Below are positions 24,271 through 26,920 of a stretch of 26,920 bases of DNA, piece after piece. Location of the stretch: positions 1 to 26,920 of IMG/VR virus record IMGVR_UViG_3300021197_001383; one strand, 5' to 3'. A program made the position numbers and the translations under genes. The stretch's first letter is position 1, and each line of letters begins with the position of its first letter. The notes beneath the pieces were generated by a model. It saw only the letters and a program-made list of their open reading frames with translations, searched no databases and was not told the origin of the DNA. This DNA comes from a virus.

Positions 24271-26504
24271 TAATACCCTCCACCACCAAGGGGATTACCG
24301 GCGTCATCATCTCCAATACCAGAACCCGCATCATTTTGTCCGGGGTCTCCACCACCGCCGCCACCGGGGTCTCCACCACCACCGCCGCCACCGGGGTCTC
24401 CATCACCACCGCCGCCACCGGGGTCTCCATCACCACCGCCGCCAGGTGGATCAGTTGGTGGTTCAATTGGTGGATCTGATACAACAGTTCCATCAACTAC
24501 ATCTTCTCCACCCTGACCACTGTCTGCGTTTGAACTACTACCATCTCCACTGAAGAATGTTGATGAAGGTAATGCATTGATTATTGTGCTGTCTGCTCCT
24601 GTTGGAACTTGATACGCATCAAGACCAATTGCAAGAGAAGATGGTACACGATCGTATCTTTCTCGTCTGAGTTGCTTAGTTGTGACGTTGACTGTAACTG
24701 CATCATTGTCGTCTTCGTCGTATGTCAATATAAGATTATTTGTTGCAATAATATCTTGATCATCGGGAACGGCAGTGAATCGTATAAATTCACTTCCATC
24801 CTCAATAGACACAGGAACGAAGTTTGATGATAAAGTTACTTTACCCTTTTCGTAGTTTATCGTACCTACATTTGAATTCAGAATCTTCTTAGTCCCTCTC
24901 TCGAAGTAAAGGAGTCGGATAAATCCTCGGCCATCATCTTCTGCAAATGCTGTTTGCATTTTACCATTTAGATCTAAGTGTTTGAAATATGTAGAAGTAA
25001 CAACAGGCACATGACCACTATGTGGATGGAACATTGGATTCTTGAACTCGATTGTATATCCAGTAGAAGCACCCAGATTTGGGTATAACCACTTTTGAAT
25101 TCTTATTGTAGTTTGGTTTCCTAATACGGAGGATTCTGTATTATCAATTCTCTCCAGTAGTTTAGAGAAAACCATATCCTTTTCGAATTTTTCCAAGTCT
25201 GTATTAATGTAAGAAACTATATTGGACTTGGCTAAGATATTAATTGCTTCTGGACTCAGTAGAGTTTTATTTGGATCGTATAAAATTTCTGTATTCATTA
25301 ATAGATAAAGGTATTCTGGATCTATAACTTCCGGGATAATACTCACTAGATTTTTATTCTTTACGATGTCTTGAACAATAGTTTTTTTGGCACTTGCATT
25401 TAAATACTTACCACTCTCTGGTTTAATTGAAATGAATACCTTACCGTATTGTGGTGGACTTTCATTCTCTCCACCATATACGTTTATCGTTTCAACATCT
25501 GCATACTCTTTAACAACAATCGCCTCATAGTCTCCTGATGTAACTGCCCTATCCTGTGCCTGGAATGTTCGCGGGGCATAATATTTAATATCTTTGATTG
25601 TTTCTGGATCTGCACCACCAGACGAAAAGTCTACGGTTTCGATGTAAGCATTACCAGATATACTAAATGCTCTGCTAGAAGCAGACTCATTTCTTCCGAT
25701 TCCATTTGCAGCAGATCCAGTTGTAGACAAATATGTTATGGTGATTATATTTCCATCTGTTAGTTCTTGACCAACAATACCATCACCAAAATACAACTCG
25801 AAAAATTCATCATTTTTTTCTTGTATGAAAAATACTTTATCAGTAGATTTATAATCAGTGAAATTAGTGCCCTCAGACCATGCGTCAAAGTAACCAGATC
25901 TGTCTGATCCAGATGTTTGGACATTTACTGTAATGTGATTTGTATCTACATTTATATCCGGAATTGTAAATCTTCGGTTAGTGACAGTGGAATCGTACAC
26001 AAAAGAAATTGTTCTTCTTTCACCCTCATATATTTTTACATTTGCAGCAATACCATTTCCAGCATTATCTGTATTTGGATCTTCCTCGATTAACACTGGA
26101 GTAAGATTCTGAAACGTGTAGTCTACTCCGTTTTCTCCTTTGGCAGAAAACGTAGTGAATGCAGGCAAATATGTGCCGGCAACATAAGTCGTGTTATACT
26201 TTACATTTACAGTCGCAAATGATGCCTTCTTTGATGTTGGTGTGTATCCAAGATGCTTTGCGAGAGATACAACGGAGTCTCTCATAACCGCACTGTCCAA
26301 GAACATCTCGTTGGCAACCATGTTTGCATAGAAACCCATGTAGTGGGTGTTGTATGAAAGAACATCAAGAAGGACGGATAATCCAGATCCTTCAAAGTCA
26401 TAATCTTTGAATACACTCTGAGACTTCAAATACGTCTTAAGAGATTCTTTGATATCCAGAAAGTCTAATTCTGTTAATTCAAGATTTCTGTCGTTGGTTG
26501 CCAT
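24270..26504 (-). CDS. 6: Baseplate wedge protein gp6 with Gly-rich C-terminal tail, 744 aa
   Basis: gp6 forms the inner wedge ring of the T4-type baseplate (baseplate J family). The N-terminal half shows family motifs: TELDFLDIKESLKTYLKSQS, FKDYDFEGSGLSVLLDVLSY, NTHYMGFYANMVANEMFLDS and RDSVVSLAKHLGYTPTSKKA, then YYAPRTFQAQDRAVTSGDYE and YGKVFISIKPESG. T4 gp6 is about 660 aa. Here the last 100 residues are extra: an acidic Ser/Gly stretch, a Pro-rich stretch (PIEPPTDPPGG), then GGGGGDGDP-type repeats at about 687-722, ending NPLGGGGY. The ATG overlaps the gp25 stop (TAATG), with GGAG upstream. The tail is unusual for a wedge core protein; whether it is displayed or disordered cannot be judged here. 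Confidence 0.93.
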   Translation of the reverse strand: MATNDRNLELTELDFLDIKESLKTYLKSQSVFKDYDFEGSGLSVLLDVLSYNTHYMGFYANMVANEMFLDSAVMRDSVVSLAKHLGYTPTSKKASFATVNVKYNTTYVAGTYLPAFTTFSAKGENGVDYTFQNLTPVLIEEDPNTDNAGNGIAANVKIYEGERRTISFVYDSTVTNRRFTIPDINVDTNHITVNVQTSGSDRSGYFDAWSEGTNFTDYKSTDKVFFIQEKNDEFFELYFGDGIVGQELTDGNIITITYLSTTGSAANGIGRNESASSRAFSISGNAYIETVDFSSGGADPETIKDIKYYAPRTFQAQDRAVTSGDYEAIVVKEYADVETINVYGGENESPPQYGKVFISIKPESGKYLNASAKKTIVQDIVKNKNLVSIIPEVIDPEYLYLLMNTEILYDPNKTLLSPEAINILAKSNIVSYINTDLEKFEKDMVFSKLLERIDNTESSVLGNQTTIRIQKWLYPNLGASTGYTIEFKNPMFHPHSGHVPVVTSTYFKHLDLNGKMQTAFAEDDGRGFIRLLYFERGTKKILNSNVGTINYEKGKVTLSSNFVPVSIEDGSEFIRFTAVPDDQDIIATNNLILTYDEDDNDAVTVNVTTKQLRRERYDRVPSSLAIGLDAYQVPTGADSTIINALPSSTFFSGDGSSSNADSGQGGEDVVDGTVVSDPPIEPPTDPPGGGGDGDPGGGGGDGDPGGGGGGGDPGGGGGGDPGQNDAGSGIGDDDAGNPLGGGGY
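24340..24444 (-). repeat. Tandem 27-nt repeat in gp6 (Gly/Asp/Pro tail)
   Basis: There are four contiguous units starting ccggggtctcc on the plus strand: 24340-24363 (24 nt), 24364-24390, 24391-24417 and 24418-24444 (27 nt each). The last two are identical. On the coding strand they give (G)5-7(D G)DP units. Unit-length variation in multiples of three keeps the frame, which suggests ongoing slippage or recombination. Confidence 0.9.
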
Positions 26505-26896
26505 TATCGTAATCTCTCCAGTGCAAGATTCAAGGTTTCGATTCTGTCGTCGTTGGCCAACCTAAAGGTTATAGTACAAAGCATATTTTGCGTTTCTGCT
26601 ACTATTGCCACAGTAACATCTTGTACTACTGCTCTGGGTTCAAAATCTTGAATGACTTGTTTTATTCTGTCTTTTGTTTCGATGACCGCAAATGGTCCTG
26701 CTAATTCAAATAATTGATCTGTTATTCCACCGAAGATTCCCGGTTGAAATGGTCTTTCGTATTTGTTTGTGAGAACTAAATTTCTTATTGATTTTTTTAC
26801 CGCCTCATAATTCGTCTTTAGCGGAACATCTCCTGTAATGGGGTTCCGAGTAAACGAAAGATCTAGATCTGAAAATTTGTATTTTTTATCTCTCAT
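26504..26896 (-). CDS. 25: Baseplate wedge protein gp25 (GPW/gp25 family)
   Basis: At 130 aa it matches T4 gp25 (132 aa), a lysozyme-like-fold wedge protein that ties wedge to sheath initiation. Family motifs are present: FSDLDLSFTRNPITGDVPLK at 8-27, IRNLVLTNKYERPFQPGIFG with ITDQLFEL (about 37-65), and VQDVTVAIVAETQNMLCTIT with LNLALERL at the end. There is no signal peptide. The gene is first in the visible block and its stop overlaps the gp6 ATG by one base. Only 24 bases lie upstream in the window and they show no good Shine-Dalgarno, so the start rests on length and on the family N-terminus. Confidence 0.94.
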   Translation of the reverse strand: MRDKKYKFSDLDLSFTRNPITGDVPLKTNYEAVKKSIRNLVLTNKYERPFQPGIFGGITDQLFELAGPFAVIETKDRIKQVIQDFEPRAVVQDVTVAIVAETQNMLCTITFRLANDDRIETLNLALERLR

Positions 26897-26901
26897 ATGT
26901 C

Positions 26902-26909
26902 TATTTATC
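26902..26909 (-). promoter_or_regulatory. Late-promoter-like octamer (GATAAATA) before gp25
   Basis: On the minus strand GATAAATA fits the NATAAATA late-promoter pattern reported for T4-like cyanophages (7 of 8 to the T4 core). It ends only 5 nt before the gp25 ATG, so transcripts from it would have almost no leader. It may instead be the A/T-rich end of the preceding gene, which is outside the window. Confidence 0.2.
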
Positions 26910-26920
26910 TGCCTGAAGTG

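Noticed and set aside
24340-24444. CRISPR-like repeat array
   Set aside because: The units are contiguous 24-27-nt coding repeats without spacers and keep the gp6 frame.

Overview
The window is a compact stretch of late structural genes from a T4-like (contractile-tailed) bacteriophage. Every credible gene lies on the minus strand, so transcription runs from the right end to the left end. The order of the recognisable genes, gp25 - gp6 - (gp7 slot) - gp8 - (gp9/10/11/12 and wac slots) - gp13 - gp14, follows the baseplate-to-neck order of T4. The conserved members (gp25, gp6, gp8, gp13, gp14) are clear by sequence. The proteins between them are large, marine-type adhesin and fibre proteins with no evident T4 sequence match. 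This layout, the DUF4815-like giant protein and the base composition (moderately AT-rich by eye) suggest an aquatic, probably marine, myovirus related to the cyanophage/pelagiphage group. The host cannot be named from this window.

Layout in transcription order. At 26.9-20.1 kb is the baseplate wedge block: gp25, gp6 with an unusual Gly/Asp/Pro repeat tail, an unrecognised wedge-region protein in the gp7 slot, and an enlarged gp8. At 20.0-14.6 kb are a 1751-aa DUF4815-like virion protein and a 62-aa coiled-coil protein. At 14.6-3.7 kb are four fibre or adhesin genes: a 1118-aa multidomain protein, a 1007-aa tail-collar/short-fibre-like protein, a 407-aa protein paralogous to the end of the 1118-aa protein, and a 1061-aa beta-helix protein interrupted by a 213-residue module holding 46 cysteines. 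At 3.7-1.3 kb are a 693-aa LamG-like protein and a 106-aa protein, in the position where T4 carries the fibritin gene wac. At 1.2 kb to the left edge are the neck proteins gp13 and gp14; gp14 runs off the window.

Genes are packed with gaps of 0-22 bp or with TAATG/ATGA overlaps, which suggests one long translationally coupled late transcript. The single larger gap (98 bp, 1233-1330) is filled by a 32-codon reading frame that is one base out of register with its apparent start, so it is either a broken small gene or a frameshift extension. No tRNA, rRNA, CRISPR, integrase, transposon or credible plus-strand gene was seen.

The most unusual items are the cysteine-dense insertion inside the beta-helix adhesin, the frameshifted mini-gene before gp13, the tandem-repeat glycine tail on gp6, and one domain used three times across two neighbouring fibre proteins.
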